Of a stretch of 14,195 bases of DNA, positions 6,286-14,193 are shown piece after piece (positions within the stretch are counted from its first letter, which is position 1; every line of letters starts with the position of its first letter). This DNA is from CAYGWP01 sp964353455. Lineage in GTDB: Bacteria > Planctomycetota > Phycisphaerae > FEN-1346. Made by a program: the position numbers and the translations under genes. The notes under the pieces are model-generated. The model was not told the origin of the DNA. It made no database searches and worked only from the letters and a program-made list of their open reading frames with translations. The stretch spans positions 1 through 14,195 of the forward strand of contig CAYGWP010000590.1 of assembly GCA_964353455.1 (NCBI GenBank). The letters run 5' to 3'.

Positions 6286-8154
6286 TCAAAGATCAACCGG
6301 CGACACGTAATCGCCCTTGGTGGCGCGGAGCAACTCCAGGCGGTCGCGCTGGGCGGCCAGCACCTCGAGCACCACGGGCGGGGTGTCGGAGACGTCCTGC
6401 CGGTAGATCGTCTCGATCCGGTCCAGTTTCGCCAGGTTCTCAGGCACGCGGATCGTGAACTGCTCAACGTACTCCTTCTGCGTGTACGGCTTGGCGAGGA
6501 CCTTCTTGAAGAGTTTCTTGAGGTCCTCGAAGACCGGCAGCCAGCCTGTGGGGCCGCGGACGGCCTCAACGTCGCCGTGTGCCCGGAGTTCCATCCACCT
6601 TATCCAGACGGCCTTGTCGCGCATGCCGGTCAGCCAGGCGCCGTCCCTGCGGCGCTGGAAGTAGTTGACGGCGAAGATTGGCGGCACGGTCTTCAGGCCC
6701 TCGGCGAACTTCAGATTGTTATTGATATACTTCCCGAGCGGTATCGCCAGAAAGTCGAGGTTCGACATCAGGTTGAACGTCCTGACGCCTTCCTGGCCGA
6801 TCGTGGCGGCGGTCGTCTCGCTCTCAAGCGACGCCCCCATCGTGATGATGCCGTGCGCCCAGTCGAACGACTGCTGCACGGGGACGCTGGTGTCGCTGTC
6901 TCGCCCGCCGTAGATGATGCCGCCCACGGGCACCCCTTCGGGGGAGTCGAACTTCGGGGCGAGGTTCGCCAGGCTCCCGAGGGCGATGGTGTACCGGGCG
7001 TTCTTGTGGGCGGGCGGGATTTCGTAGCCCTGCTTGTCGATCTTGCCGACGTGCCACTTGCCGGAGAAGTTCACGCCTTCTTTCGGCATCTCGACGCCCA
7101 TGCCGAGCCAGTATGGGCGGCCGCCCTTGACGAGGACGTTCGAGAAGATGACCTCGCCGGGGGCCGTCAGGACCTTCCAGATGACCGGGTCGTCGCGTTC
7201 CTTGACGTCCTGGATGATGCCGAAGATTCCGGCCTCGACGTTGACGCACCTGGCCTCGCCGCCCAAGGCGCGGAAGTAGGCGATGTCGTCGCCGACGATC
7301 GTCTCGCCGGGGATCATGGCCGTCGAGGTCTTGCCGCAGGCGCTCGGGTACGCCCCGGTGAAGTACGTGACGCGCTTTTTCGGCCCGTGGACGCCCATGA
7401 CGAACATGTGCTCGGCCAGCCATCCCTCGCGGTCGGCCTTGCGGATCGCCAGCCGCAGGGCCAGTTTCTTCAGGCCCATCGAGTTGCCGCCGTACTGCGT
7501 GTTGACGCTATAGACCGTGTCCTCCAGGATATCAATGTAGATGCGTTTCTTATTCGGCTCGGCGCTCACGTTGGCGGCCAGTTTGCCGGCCGAGTGCATG
7601 AATCGGAAGAAGCCCGCGTCCGGATGCTTGCGGAACTGCTCGTATCCCGGCCGGTACAACAGGTTCTCCGAGTGGGCGACGTAGGCCGAATCGGTGATCT
7701 GCACGCACGGCAGGCTGAACGGCGAATCGGCCGGACCCAGGCAGAACACCGCCACGTACATCTGCCGGCCCTGCATCGAACCCGCCAGGAACCCCCGGAC
7801 CTCCGACAGGCCGCCGTCGCGCTCGATGCAGTTCAGGTTCGGCCCCAGGCTGACGCCCTGCGGCAGCAGATACCGCGTCGCATCCTTGTCGCGGCCCTGG
7901 TCCTGGTATCCGTCGAAGTGGACGGTGTGGCCTTCCATGGCGAGGGCGGTTTCCTCGCCGTTTTCGACGGCGCGGCGGCGGATGAACTCGCGGTCGGACT
8001 CGGCGTCCGTCAGGACCTTGACGGATGCCGGGCAGCAGAGTTCCACGGCATCGGCCACGAAGGCGTGCAGGCGGTCGCTCTTCAGGGCCTCGAGCCTGGC
8101 CATGCCCTCGGCGTCGAGTTTGCCCTTCAAGGTGGCGGCAGTTCCGGCGTCCAT
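6286..8154 (-). CDS. pckG: Phosphoenolpyruvate carboxykinase (GTP)
   Basis: A 622-aa protein, the normal size for GTP-dependent PEP carboxykinase, interconverting oxaloacetate + GTP with PEP + CO2 + GDP in the cytoplasm. The nucleotide-binding P-loop is GAYPSACGKTSTAM (267-280), with the family's reactive Cys273; many relatives have Asn where Ser277 stands here. The kinase-2 metal motif is VGDDIAYF (287-294). QYGGNSMGLKKLALRLAI (220-237) and the region FDWAHGIITMGASLESETTA match the family. The frame extends to 8253, but the promoter at 8225-8253 would start the message near 8218, so the ATG at 8154 is the likely start; its ribosome site is poor. It lies 95 bases after the protease gene with its own promoter and before mdh. 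The pair moves carbon between malate, oxaloacetate and PEP, either for gluconeogenesis or, run backwards, for succinate/malate fermentation. Confidence 0.96.
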   Translation of the reverse strand: MDAGTAATLKGKLDAEGMARLEALKSDRLHAFVADAVELCCPASVKVLTDAESDREFIRRRAVENGEETALAMEGHTVHFDGYQDQGRDKDATRYLLPQGVSLGPNLNCIERDGGLSEVRGFLAGSMQGRQMYVAVFCLGPADSPFSLPCVQITDSAYVAHSENLLYRPGYEQFRKHPDAGFFRFMHSAGKLAANVSAEPNKKRIYIDILEDTVYSVNTQYGGNSMGLKKLALRLAIRKADREGWLAEHMFVMGVHGPKKRVTYFTGAYPSACGKTSTAMIPGETIVGDDIAYFRALGGEARCVNVEAGIFGIIQDVKERDDPVIWKVLTAPGEVIFSNVLVKGGRPYWLGMGVEMPKEGVNFSGKWHVGKIDKQGYEIPPAHKNARYTIALGSLANLAPKFDSPEGVPVGGIIYGGRDSDTSVPVQQSFDWAHGIITMGASLESETTAATIGQEGVRTFNLMSNLDFLAIPLGKYINNNLKFAEGLKTVPPIFAVNYFQRRRDGAWLTGMRDKAVWIRWMELRAHGDVEAVRGPTGWLPVFEDLKKLFKKVLAKPYTQKEYVEQFTIRVPENLAKLDRIETIYRQDVSDTPPVVLEVLAAQRDRLELLRATKGDYVSPVDL

Positions 8155-8224
8155 GTTTCTGTCTCTGGTATTGTCCGCGTGACCTGCCCGGCGCGGGCGA
8201 AGTCCGTCCACGTGAAACCGCGGC

Positions 8225-8253
8225 AGTATAAAAGTCGCCGCGGGCGGTGTCAA
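8225..8253 (-). promoter_or_regulatory. Near-consensus sigma-70 promoter of pckG
   Basis: On the minus strand TTGACA (8248-8253) is followed after exactly 17 bases by TATACT (8225-8230). This matches the bacterial housekeeping consensus at 6/6 and 5/6. The -35 overlaps the stop codon of the upstream protease gene (8250-8252). Transcription should begin near 8218, leaving a leader of about 63 bases before the pckG ATG. It is the clearest promoter in the window. Confidence 0.8.
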
Positions 8254-9869
8254 TCCTGTCGGGTGCTTTGCGCGGGCTGCGGCGCGGATGTGAGCGCCTC
8301 GACAGCCGCGCGGACCACAGGGTCCTCCGCGAGCGATGCCGGTGGAGTCGCCGCCGGCGCAACTTCACGGTTCGGCGTCACGCCCGGTCCGTCCAGGCAC
8401 CGGTCCTTCACATCGTACACGCGGGCCATCGTCAGGCACACGGCGCTTTGGCCCCAGTTGGCGGGGAAGAGGATCTGGACCGCGCCCTTGCCGAATGTCC
8501 GGCGTCCGATGACGGTCGCCCGGCCGCGGGCCTCCAGCGCCGAGGCCACCGCCTCCGACGCGCTGGCCGTGTCCTCGTCGGTCAGCACCGCAAGCGGCCC
8601 GCGCCACGCCTGCCGCTCCAGCAGCGGCACGTCGTAGTTCCACGTGGCGCCGAGCATGCGGCCGCGAGTCCGGATGACCGGCCCGCCCTGGAGGAACATC
8701 CCGGCCACCCAGACGGCCTCAAGGAGCGACCCGCCGGGGTTGCCGCGGAGGTCGAGGATGAGGGCCTTCGCCCCCTTGGCGGCCAGGCCATCGACCGCGC
8801 GGCGCAACTCCTGCTCCGCGCTATCCTGGAACTCGGCCAGCCTTACGTACCCGACGCCGCGCTCGGCATCGACGATGCGGGCCTCGCGCACGGCCGGCAG
8901 GTGGATCACCGTGCGTTCGATGGAGACCTCGTGCGGTTCGCCTTCGCCGCCGGTCCGGACCTTGACGGCGGTTTTGGTTCCCGGCCTGCCGCGGAGGCGG
9001 CGGCTGACCTCGGAGAGCGGCATGCCGCTGACGGGCTGTCCTTCGACGGCGACGATTTCATCGCCCGTCTTGAGGCCCGCCTTGGCGGCCCCGCCGCCCT
9101 CAAAGACTTTTGATATGAAGATTCGTTTGTCGCGCGCGGCGACCTCGGCCCCGATGCCGGTGTACGCCCCGCCCATCTGCTCGCGGTAAATGCGGAGCAT
9201 TTCGGGCGTCAGGTACCGCGAGTACGGGTCGAGGCTGTCCATCGCGCCGAAGAGGAACTCGGCGACGACTGCGCCGTCCGGGAGGCCCAGTATGGCGCGG
9301 TTCTTCTCCATCGTGACCGTCAGCCAGTCGGCCGCCTGGAATGCGAACCACGGGTCGGCCGCACGGGCCTTGAGGATGAGGATGTCGAGGGCCTCGGCGA
9401 ATCGGCCGCGCTTCTCGGCGTCGTCGGCCTCCGGGAACCGCTTGCGGAATTCGGGGCTCTCGAGCGCCGCCCGCAGGCTCTCAAGCCCCGCGACCACCAG
9501 GCGCCGATATGTGATCGGCTCGACGTAAAAAGATACGACCGTCTGCATCGCGTCGCCGTAGGCGGATGTTCCGGCCCAGCCGCTCATCGCGCGGGCCGAG
9601 CGGGCCAGGTCCTCGCTCGACCATCGTCGGGAGATCACCTCCTGGAGCCGGGCTCGCAGCGCGGCCGCCTCGGCCGCCGTGGGCGGGGCGGGTTCCTCGG
9701 CGCGCGGCACGGCCTTTCCGGCGGCGACCTCCGACGGACGGCCGGCTATCGGACGCCAATACGCCCCTTGCGGGAAGACCGCGCAGCCGGTCGAAAGGAT
9801 CGCGGCCGACAGAAGCAGGAGGAGAATGGCCGAACGCCAGCCGGGATGGGCGGTTGCCATGACGCTCAC
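8250..9869 (-). CDS. S41 (Ctp/Tsp-type) lipoprotein protease with PDZ domain
   Basis: A 539-aa protein. The N-terminal hydrophobic stretch ends in a lipobox, ILSTGC, with Cys29 as the lipid attachment site, so it is probably anchored in a membrane facing the periplasm. After an Ala/Pro-rich linker comes a helical region (65-225), then PDZ (about 235-320, YTGIGAEV, KAGLKTGDEIVAV), then the S41 fold: VGYVRLAEF (339-347), DLRGNPGG (373-380), TASASEAVASALE (434-446) and RRTFGKGAVQ (456-465). Ser436 and Lys461, 25 residues apart as in Tsp and CtpB, form the catalytic dyad, so the enzyme looks active. Such proteases trim or degrade envelope proteins from their C-termini. The GTG start overlaps the zinc-ribbon stop by 4 bases (GTGA). 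An ATG three codons later (9860), preceded by AAGTGAG, is equally credible. It is the last gene of the HEAT-ROK operon. Confidence 0.92.
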   Translation of the reverse strand: MSVMATAHPGWRSAILLLLLSAAILSTGCAVFPQGAYWRPIAGRPSEVAAGKAVPRAEEPAPPTAAEAAALRARLQEVISRRWSSEDLARSARAMSGWAGTSAYGDAMQTVVSFYVEPITYRRLVVAGLESLRAALESPEFRKRFPEADDAEKRGRFAEALDILILKARAADPWFAFQAADWLTVTMEKNRAILGLPDGAVVAEFLFGAMDSLDPYSRYLTPEMLRIYREQMGGAYTGIGAEVAARDKRIFISKVFEGGGAAKAGLKTGDEIVAVEGQPVSGMPLSEVSRRLRGRPGTKTAVKVRTGGEGEPHEVSIERTVIHLPAVREARIVDAERGVGYVRLAEFQDSAEQELRRAVDGLAAKGAKALILDLRGNPGGSLLEAVWVAGMFLQGGPVIRTRGRMLGATWNYDVPLLERQAWRGPLAVLTDEDTASASEAVASALEARGRATVIGRRTFGKGAVQILFPANWGQSAVCLTMARVYDVKDRCLDGPGVTPNREVAPAATPPASLAEDPVVRAAVEALTSAPQPAQSTRQD

Positions 9870-10213
9870 TTGTTGGGGTCGCGGAACAGGCTGTCGAACC
9901 GCCGGCGGGCCTCATCGCCCGACAGCGGCTTGCCCGCCGCGGCGGGGCCGTCCTTGCGGGCGGGCGCGCCGCCCGCGGCCGGTTCGGGCGCTGGGGCCCC
10001 GGGGCCGAACTCGAATTCTTCGCAGAAGTTCATTTCGCCGGGGCCGGTGACCGGTTCGGTCGTCGGGCTGCGGCAGGCGCTGGCCTTGGCGTCATAGACC
10101 CGGCAATTCAGGCACGTATGGAGATAGACGGCGCAGTCTGGACATTCCTCGCGGAACCCGACGGGGCCCTTTACCTCCCACTCCGCGCTGCACTTGGGAC
10201 ATCGCCTTTTCAT
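9866..10213 (-). CDS. Small eight-cysteine zinc-ribbon protein
   Basis: A 115-aa protein of unknown function. Cysteines form pairs C5-x2-C8 and C24-x2-C27, a typical zinc ribbon beginning KRRCPKCSAEW, then C34-x2-C37, C47 and C64, a possible second metal site. The remaining 50 residues are Ala/Gly/Pro-rich and end in a short charged segment (SGDEARRRFDSLFRDPNK). No signal peptide or membrane segment is seen, so it is probably cytoplasmic. The frame extends to 10288, but that part would overlap the end of the ROK gene and lacks family character; the ATG at 10213, preceded by AAGGCAAGG, is preferred. It lies 10 bases after the ROK gene and overlaps the protease gene by 4 bases, so it is cotranscribed with both. 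Binding to nucleic acid or protein is possible but unproven. Confidence 0.75.
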   Translation of the reverse strand: MKRRCPKCSAEWEVKGPVGFREECPDCAVYLHTCLNCRVYDAKASACRSPTTEPVTGPGEMNFCEEFEFGPGAPAPEPAAGGAPARKDGPAAAGKPLSGDEARRRFDSLFRDPNK

Positions 10214-10223
10214 CGCCTTGCCT

Positions 10224-11198
10224 TCATGCCGGCTGCCCGGTGCGGTCGAACGCCTCGGCCGCAAGGGCGGCGCCCAGGATGCCGGCATCGCCCCCCAGGG
10301 AACTCCAGCGGATCTCGCACCTTTCCGCGGCCCGCCCTATCGCCTTCTCGCGGACCTGGCGGCGGATCCGCTCCAGGAACGCATCGCCCGCGCCCATCAT
10401 GCCGCCCGTCAGCACAACCATCTCGGGGTTCAGCACGTGCAGCAGGCTCGTGATTCCGGCCGCAAGGTAGTCGGCGGTCTCCTCAATGATGCGTGAGGCG
10501 AGTGCGTCGCCAGCGGCGGCGGCGTCGAAGATGTCTTTGCAGGAGAACTTGTCGCGCCCCGCGAGGCTCGACCCTTCTGCGGCCGCGATCCGTTCCTCGG
10601 TCCGCGAGACGACGGCCGTGGCCGAGGCGTATGCCTCAAGGCATCCGCGGTTGCCGCAGCCGCATTGCCGGCCGCCGTAACAAATCATGGTGTGTCCGAG
10701 TTCCGCGCCGGTATCGGTCGTGCCGCGGAACATGCGGCCGTCGAGGATGATGCCGCCGCCGATCCCGGTGCCGAGCGTCAGGAGGAACATGTTCTTGACG
10801 GTTCGAGCGGCGCCGCAGCGGAACTCGCCGTAGCCGGCGGCGTTGGCGTCATTCTCGACGACCACCGGCCGCCCCAGGTCATTCTGGAGGGCGTCGCGCA
10901 CGCGGATCATCCGCCAGCCCGGCAGGTTCGGCGCGAAGACCACCAGGCCGGCCTTCGTGTCGAGCGGCCCCGGAACGGCCGCGCCGACGGCGGCGACGTC
11001 CGAGAGCGCCACGCCCGCCGTCCGGCAAAGGTCGCGCACGCCTGCGGCCATGCGCCCGAGGACGTGCTGCGGGCCGCGCAACGCCTCCGTCGGGCAGGAA
11101 TGCCGCGCGATCAACTGCCCGTCGGCCGAGACCAGGCCGAGTTTCAGGTTCGTGCCGCCAAGGTCGATCCCGACATAGAGTTTTGTGTTCGTCGCCAC
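10224..11198 (-). CDS. ROK-family sugar kinase (glucokinase-like)
   Basis: A 324-aa protein, full length for the family. The N-terminal phosphate loop is IDLGGTNLKLG (11-21). VENDANAAGYGE (114-125) holds the catalytic base Asp117. LGTGIGGGI (142-150) is the second ATP motif. GAELGHT (164-170), with Glu166 and His169, is followed by CGCGNRGCLE (179-188), the ROK zinc site with Cys179, Cys181 and Cys186. There is no N-terminal helix-turn-helix, so it is a kinase and not a ROK repressor. Glucose is the commonest substrate of such proteins; N-acetylmannosamine, fructose or another hexose cannot be excluded. The start is GTG at 11198, backed by GGAG shortly upstream. It follows the HEAT gene by 33 bases and precedes the zinc-ribbon gene by 10, so it belongs to that operon. 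Confidence 0.93.
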   Translation of the reverse strand: MATNTKLYVGIDLGGTNLKLGLVSADGQLIARHSCPTEALRGPQHVLGRMAAGVRDLCRTAGVALSDVAAVGAAVPGPLDTKAGLVVFAPNLPGWRMIRVRDALQNDLGRPVVVENDANAAGYGEFRCGAARTVKNMFLLTLGTGIGGGIILDGRMFRGTTDTGAELGHTMICYGGRQCGCGNRGCLEAYASATAVVSRTEERIAAAEGSSLAGRDKFSCKDIFDAAAAGDALASRIIEETADYLAAGITSLLHVLNPEMVVLTGGMMGAGDAFLERIRRQVREKAIGRAAERCEIRWSSLGGDAGILGAALAAEAFDRTGQPA

Positions 11199-11231
11199 GG
11201 TGTCTCCATGCTCGGCTGCGCCGACCCCGCG

Positions 11232-13688
11232 CTACGGCGCCTGGCGCATGCCGGCGATCTTCTTCACGCGCTCTTCCAGGGGCGCCTGAAGATCGTATCC
11301 GCTCTCCTTGCTTCCGGTTATGGCCTCGATGGTGGCCAGGACCTTTGCCTCTACAGTGGCGCGTCTGTCCTTTGCGGCGGACTCCAGGGCATCGAGCAAC
11401 TTCGGGACCGCCGGTCGCCCGATCTTCTTGATGGCCGCCGTGGCGACCGCCGCCTGCTCGTCCGTGCCGGACAACTTTGCGATAGCCTGGGCGACGGCCG
11501 CATCCTCCGCCTGGCCGCGCAACTGCTTCAGGGCGTCCGTCAGGTCCGTGCCACCGAAGTCGGGTACGGCGCGCCCGAAGGCGTCGATGAGTTCGGCGGC
11601 CTGGTCGCACTTCTCGGCCTTCACGAGCATCTCGGCCCGCGCCTGCACGGCCTTGGCGAGTGCGAGGCGGTCTTCCGGCGTAGCGCCTTTCATGGCTGCG
11701 GCAAGGTGCGGCATGGCTTCGCCGCCCGGCTCCTTGGCGAGGAGGATGCGGCCCAACTGCTGGTTGAGTTCGCGGATGCGGGCGGCGTTCGCCGGCGCCG
11801 TGATGGCCAGCAGTTGCCTCAGTGCCGGGACGGCGGCGTCCGGCGTTCCGGAAGCGATGGAGGCATCGACAAGTTTCTCATATAGGGCCTGGCCGGCCGC
11901 GCCGGAGCGTGCGGCGGGCTGGAGTTTGCCGAGCGCGGCCTCGTACATGGCGGCGGCGTGCTGCATCTCCTCGGCCCCCTCGCGTGAGAAGAAGCGGTCG
12001 CCGAGTTCCTGGGCGAGGTCCGGCGACCCGCCGCGGTCAACGAGGGTCTTGACGGCGGCCCAGAGTGCGTTTCGGACGGCGGGTTCGGTTTCTGCGCCGA
12101 CCTTCAGTCGGTCGGCGATCTTGCGGGCGGCATCCGGGCCGCCGAGTTTCGCCAGGGCTGCGGCCACCGCCTGGCGGACGCCCTTGTTCTCATCCTGGAG
12201 CCGCGCCAAGAGGGCCGCGACCGTCCGGTCGCTTACCTTTGCGAGGTTCCCGAGTCCCTGTGCGGCGCTGAAACGGACGCTGGCCGCCGGGTCCTCAAGG
12301 GCTGCCACGAGGACTCCCTCGACGGACGGATGGGCGATTCGCGCCAGGGCGAGGCACGCCGCCTCGCGGACCGGCGGCTGCTGGGCCGAGCGCGCCAGGC
12401 GCCCGAGGGCCTTCAGGGCCCCCTCGACCGGCGCGGCGCTGGGCGCGCCCTTCTCGCCGATGGCGCCGAGCGCCCCGGCCGCGCGGAGGACCTCGACCTC
12501 GTTGGGCGAATCCAGCATGGCCACGAGTTTCGGCACGGCCTCGGCGACCCTGAGTCCCCCGAGCGCGGCCGCAAGGGCGGCGCGGGCCTCGGGGACCTTC
12601 TCGGCGTCGAGGCGCGAGAGGAGGACGGGGGCGGCGGATGCCTCTTTCCAGGCGGCGAGGGCCTCGGCAGCCGCAGCGCGGACCGCCGGCGACTCGTCAT
12701 TGACATGCTTCAAAATAGATGCGATGAGTTCCTGGTACGGCTGTCGTGCGGCGCCGTTGCCTGCGGCCAGGGCGTCGCGCGCCAGTCCGGCCGCCTGTCT
12801 GGCCGCCAGGGCGCGGACCTGCGGCACGGCGTCCTCAAGGTGCGCGAGGGCCAGGCGGCCCTTCTCCTTCGCATCGGCCGCATCGTAGGTTTCAGTGAGT
12901 TGCCGGATGAGGCGGGCCTGGAGCCGGTCTGCGGCGGCCTCGCGGCGTTTCATTTCCTCGCGGCAGCGCCTGAGGAGGCCCGCCAGGAGGACCGACTCCG
13001 GGTCCTGCTCGTGTTTCTTCCACCAGTCGGCCCATGCCTCGCGGGACGTGCCGAGGGCCTTCAGGCCGGTTATGTTGTCGAGGGCCTCTGCGGCGGCTGC
13101 GGCCACGGCCGGCTTCGGGTCGGCCGCCAGGCGCGCGAGCGCCTCGATGGAACGTTTGTCCATAATTTGGGAAAGTGCCTGTATGGCGGCCAGGCGGCCG
13201 GGCAGGGGCCCCTCTGCGGCGGTCGCGAGATCCTTCAGACGCGCCAGGACCTTGCCGCCGGCCTGGTACGCCCCGAACGCCAGGGCAGCCGCGCGCCGCG
13301 TCGGCTCATCGTCGCTCCTGAGGAGTTGGAATAGCGGCTCGACGTAGGCGTCGGCGGCGCTCTCGCGGCCGGCTATGGCGTCGAGGATCGCAAGCGTCGC
13401 CTCCGACGGGGTCGGGCCGGACATCACATCAACGAGGATCGCGCGGGCGGGCGCGGTGTCTTTTTCGAGGAGGACCTCGGCGGCGTCGCGCCGGGTGCCC
13501 AGGGTGCGGTCGGTGCCGACCAGGAAGTCGCGGAGGCGCGCGAGTTCCGCATCGGTCTTCGGAGGCTCAGCGGGCGCTGGTGCGCCGGAGGTCGCGGCGG
13601 CGCCGGCCAGGAGCAGGCAGACGGCAAGCGCGATCGTCAACGCGCCGGCCATCGGTCTTGCCGTCGGCCACGCTGTGCCCGACTCCAT
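11232..13688 (-). CDS. Large exported HEAT-repeat protein
   Basis: An 818-aa protein. Residues 1-36 hold a signal peptide (MAGALTIALAVCLLLAGAAA). HEAT-like alpha-helical repeats fill about 50-210 and 290-565. They are parted by a motif, NITGLKALGTSREAWADWW, like the ITG...W..W sequence often seen after HEAT blocks in planctomycete proteins. About 590-720 looks TPR-like, with helices around YEAALGKLQ and AQARAEML. A last HEAT pair ends at ITGSKESGYDLQAPLEERVKKI. No enzyme motif is seen; it is probably a periplasmic scaffold. Composition is very Ala-rich. The frame is open to 13826, but the promoter at 13725-13753 would start transcription near 13718, inside that extension, so the ATG at 13688 is chosen. 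It has GGGGGCG and, further up, GAGGAG before it. First gene of the operon with ROK, zinc-ribbon and protease genes. Confidence 0.85.
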   Translation of the reverse strand: MESGTAWPTARPMAGALTIALAVCLLLAGAAATSGAPAPAEPPKTDAELARLRDFLVGTDRTLGTRRDAAEVLLEKDTAPARAILVDVMSGPTPSEATLAILDAIAGRESAADAYVEPLFQLLRSDDEPTRRAAALAFGAYQAGGKVLARLKDLATAAEGPLPGRLAAIQALSQIMDKRSIEALARLAADPKPAVAAAAAEALDNITGLKALGTSREAWADWWKKHEQDPESVLLAGLLRRCREEMKRREAAADRLQARLIRQLTETYDAADAKEKGRLALAHLEDAVPQVRALAARQAAGLARDALAAGNGAARQPYQELIASILKHVNDESPAVRAAAAEALAAWKEASAAPVLLSRLDAEKVPEARAALAAALGGLRVAEAVPKLVAMLDSPNEVEVLRAAGALGAIGEKGAPSAAPVEGALKALGRLARSAQQPPVREAACLALARIAHPSVEGVLVAALEDPAASVRFSAAQGLGNLAKVSDRTVAALLARLQDENKGVRQAVAAALAKLGGPDAARKIADRLKVGAETEPAVRNALWAAVKTLVDRGGSPDLAQELGDRFFSREGAEEMQHAAAMYEAALGKLQPAARSGAAGQALYEKLVDASIASGTPDAAVPALRQLLAITAPANAARIRELNQQLGRILLAKEPGGEAMPHLAAAMKGATPEDRLALAKAVQARAEMLVKAEKCDQAAELIDAFGRAVPDFGGTDLTDALKQLRGQAEDAAVAQAIAKLSGTDEQAAVATAAIKKIGRPAVPKLLDALESAAKDRRATVEAKVLATIEAITGSKESGYDLQAPLEERVKKIAGMRQAP

Positions 13689-13724
13689 CACGCGCCCCCG
13701 ATCTCCTCGGCGTTCCGTGTCCTC

Positions 13725-13753
13725 ACCGTACATTACGAGCGAAAGGCTGTCAA
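13725..13753 (-). promoter_or_regulatory. Candidate sigma-70 promoter of the HEAT-ROK-protease operon
   Basis: On the minus strand TTGACA (13748-13753) and TACGGT (13725-13730) are 17 bases apart. The -35 is perfect and the -10 matches 3 of 6. Spacing and -35 equal those of the pckG promoter. The predicted start near 13718 gives a leader of about 30 bases before the ATG at 13688. Confidence 0.55.
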
Positions 13754-14055
13754 CCGCAAATGCCGGTTTTTGCGGCACTTCCAGCGTTTTTTTTGTTGTG
13801 GGCCGGCCGCGAAGTTTGACGGTCAACCGCGCTCGGGAATTCGGTCTTGCCGCCGCGATCCGGCCGCCCCTCGAAGGATGGTTATCGGACTTTTCCTCAA
13901 GCGGGCCGCCCCGTCCGGACGATTCTAAGGGCGCGTGAGGCCCGGTCAGTGAGGGCGGGCCTCGGGTCGCCCGACCGTTCGCGCCGCGGGGCTAACCTGC
14001 GGAGACCTCCGACTACCCGCGACCTTGCGGTCGCGGCTCGACTAAAGCGCCCCGC
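13754..14055. other. Gene-free region with hairpins
   Basis: No credible gene is seen on either strand; short open frames here lack start context and family likeness. A run of eight T lies at 13787-13794. Two stable hairpins are visible: an 8-bp stem at 13937-13944 with 13956-13963 (GAGGCCCG/CGGGCCTC, 11-base loop) and an 8-bp stem at 14017-14024 with 14029-14036 (CCGCGACC/GGTCGCGG, TTGC loop). The second is followed by GCTCGACTAAA, reminiscent of the GCGGCTAAA repeats elsewhere in the window. Confidence 0.5.
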
Positions 14056-14193
14056 TTAGAACGTGTATGAGAACCGCCTGGGCCATGTGGCACACCCGCC
14101 CTCGGGTGTGCAATTCCGGCGGCAAAGCCTGTCGCCGACACGAGGCGCTCAGCCGAGGGCGGCTGAGCCACAGGGTTTTCATACACGCTCTTA
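14056..14193. repeat. Inverted-repeat element with three internal hairpins (MITE-like or structured RNA)
   Basis: The ends, 14056-14075 and 14174-14193, are 20-base inverted repeats matching at 17 positions (core CGTGTATGA). Inside are three hairpins: GCACACCC/GGGTGTGC (14090-14097 with 14104-14111), CGGCG/CGCCG (14117-14121 with 14133-14137) and GCTCAGCC/GGCTGAGC (14147-14154 with 14161-14168). The first and third have six-base loops, GCCCTC and GAGGGC, which are exact complements. TTAGA occurs at both ends (14056-14060 and 14191-14195) and could be a target duplication. No transposase is in the window. Length and ends fit a miniature inverted-repeat transposable element. Confidence 0.6.

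Noticed and set aside
6577..8637. 686-codon open frame on the plus strand opposite pckG
   Set aside because: It lies antisense to a certain enzyme gene, its product has no recognisable domain, and long antisense frames are usual in GC-rich genes.
11308..12888. 526-codon plus-strand open frame
   Set aside because: It is antisense to the HEAT-repeat gene, and its Ser/Ala/Arg-rich composition is typical of a shadow frame.
13761..13794. Intrinsic terminator on the plus strand (TGCCG/CGGCA hairpin and T8 run)
   Set aside because: The 5-bp stem ends 9 bases before the T run and no plus-strand gene precedes it.
13689..13826. N-terminal extension of the large HEAT protein
   Set aside because: It contains the -35 and -10 boxes and lies before the signal peptide, which must be near the N-terminus.
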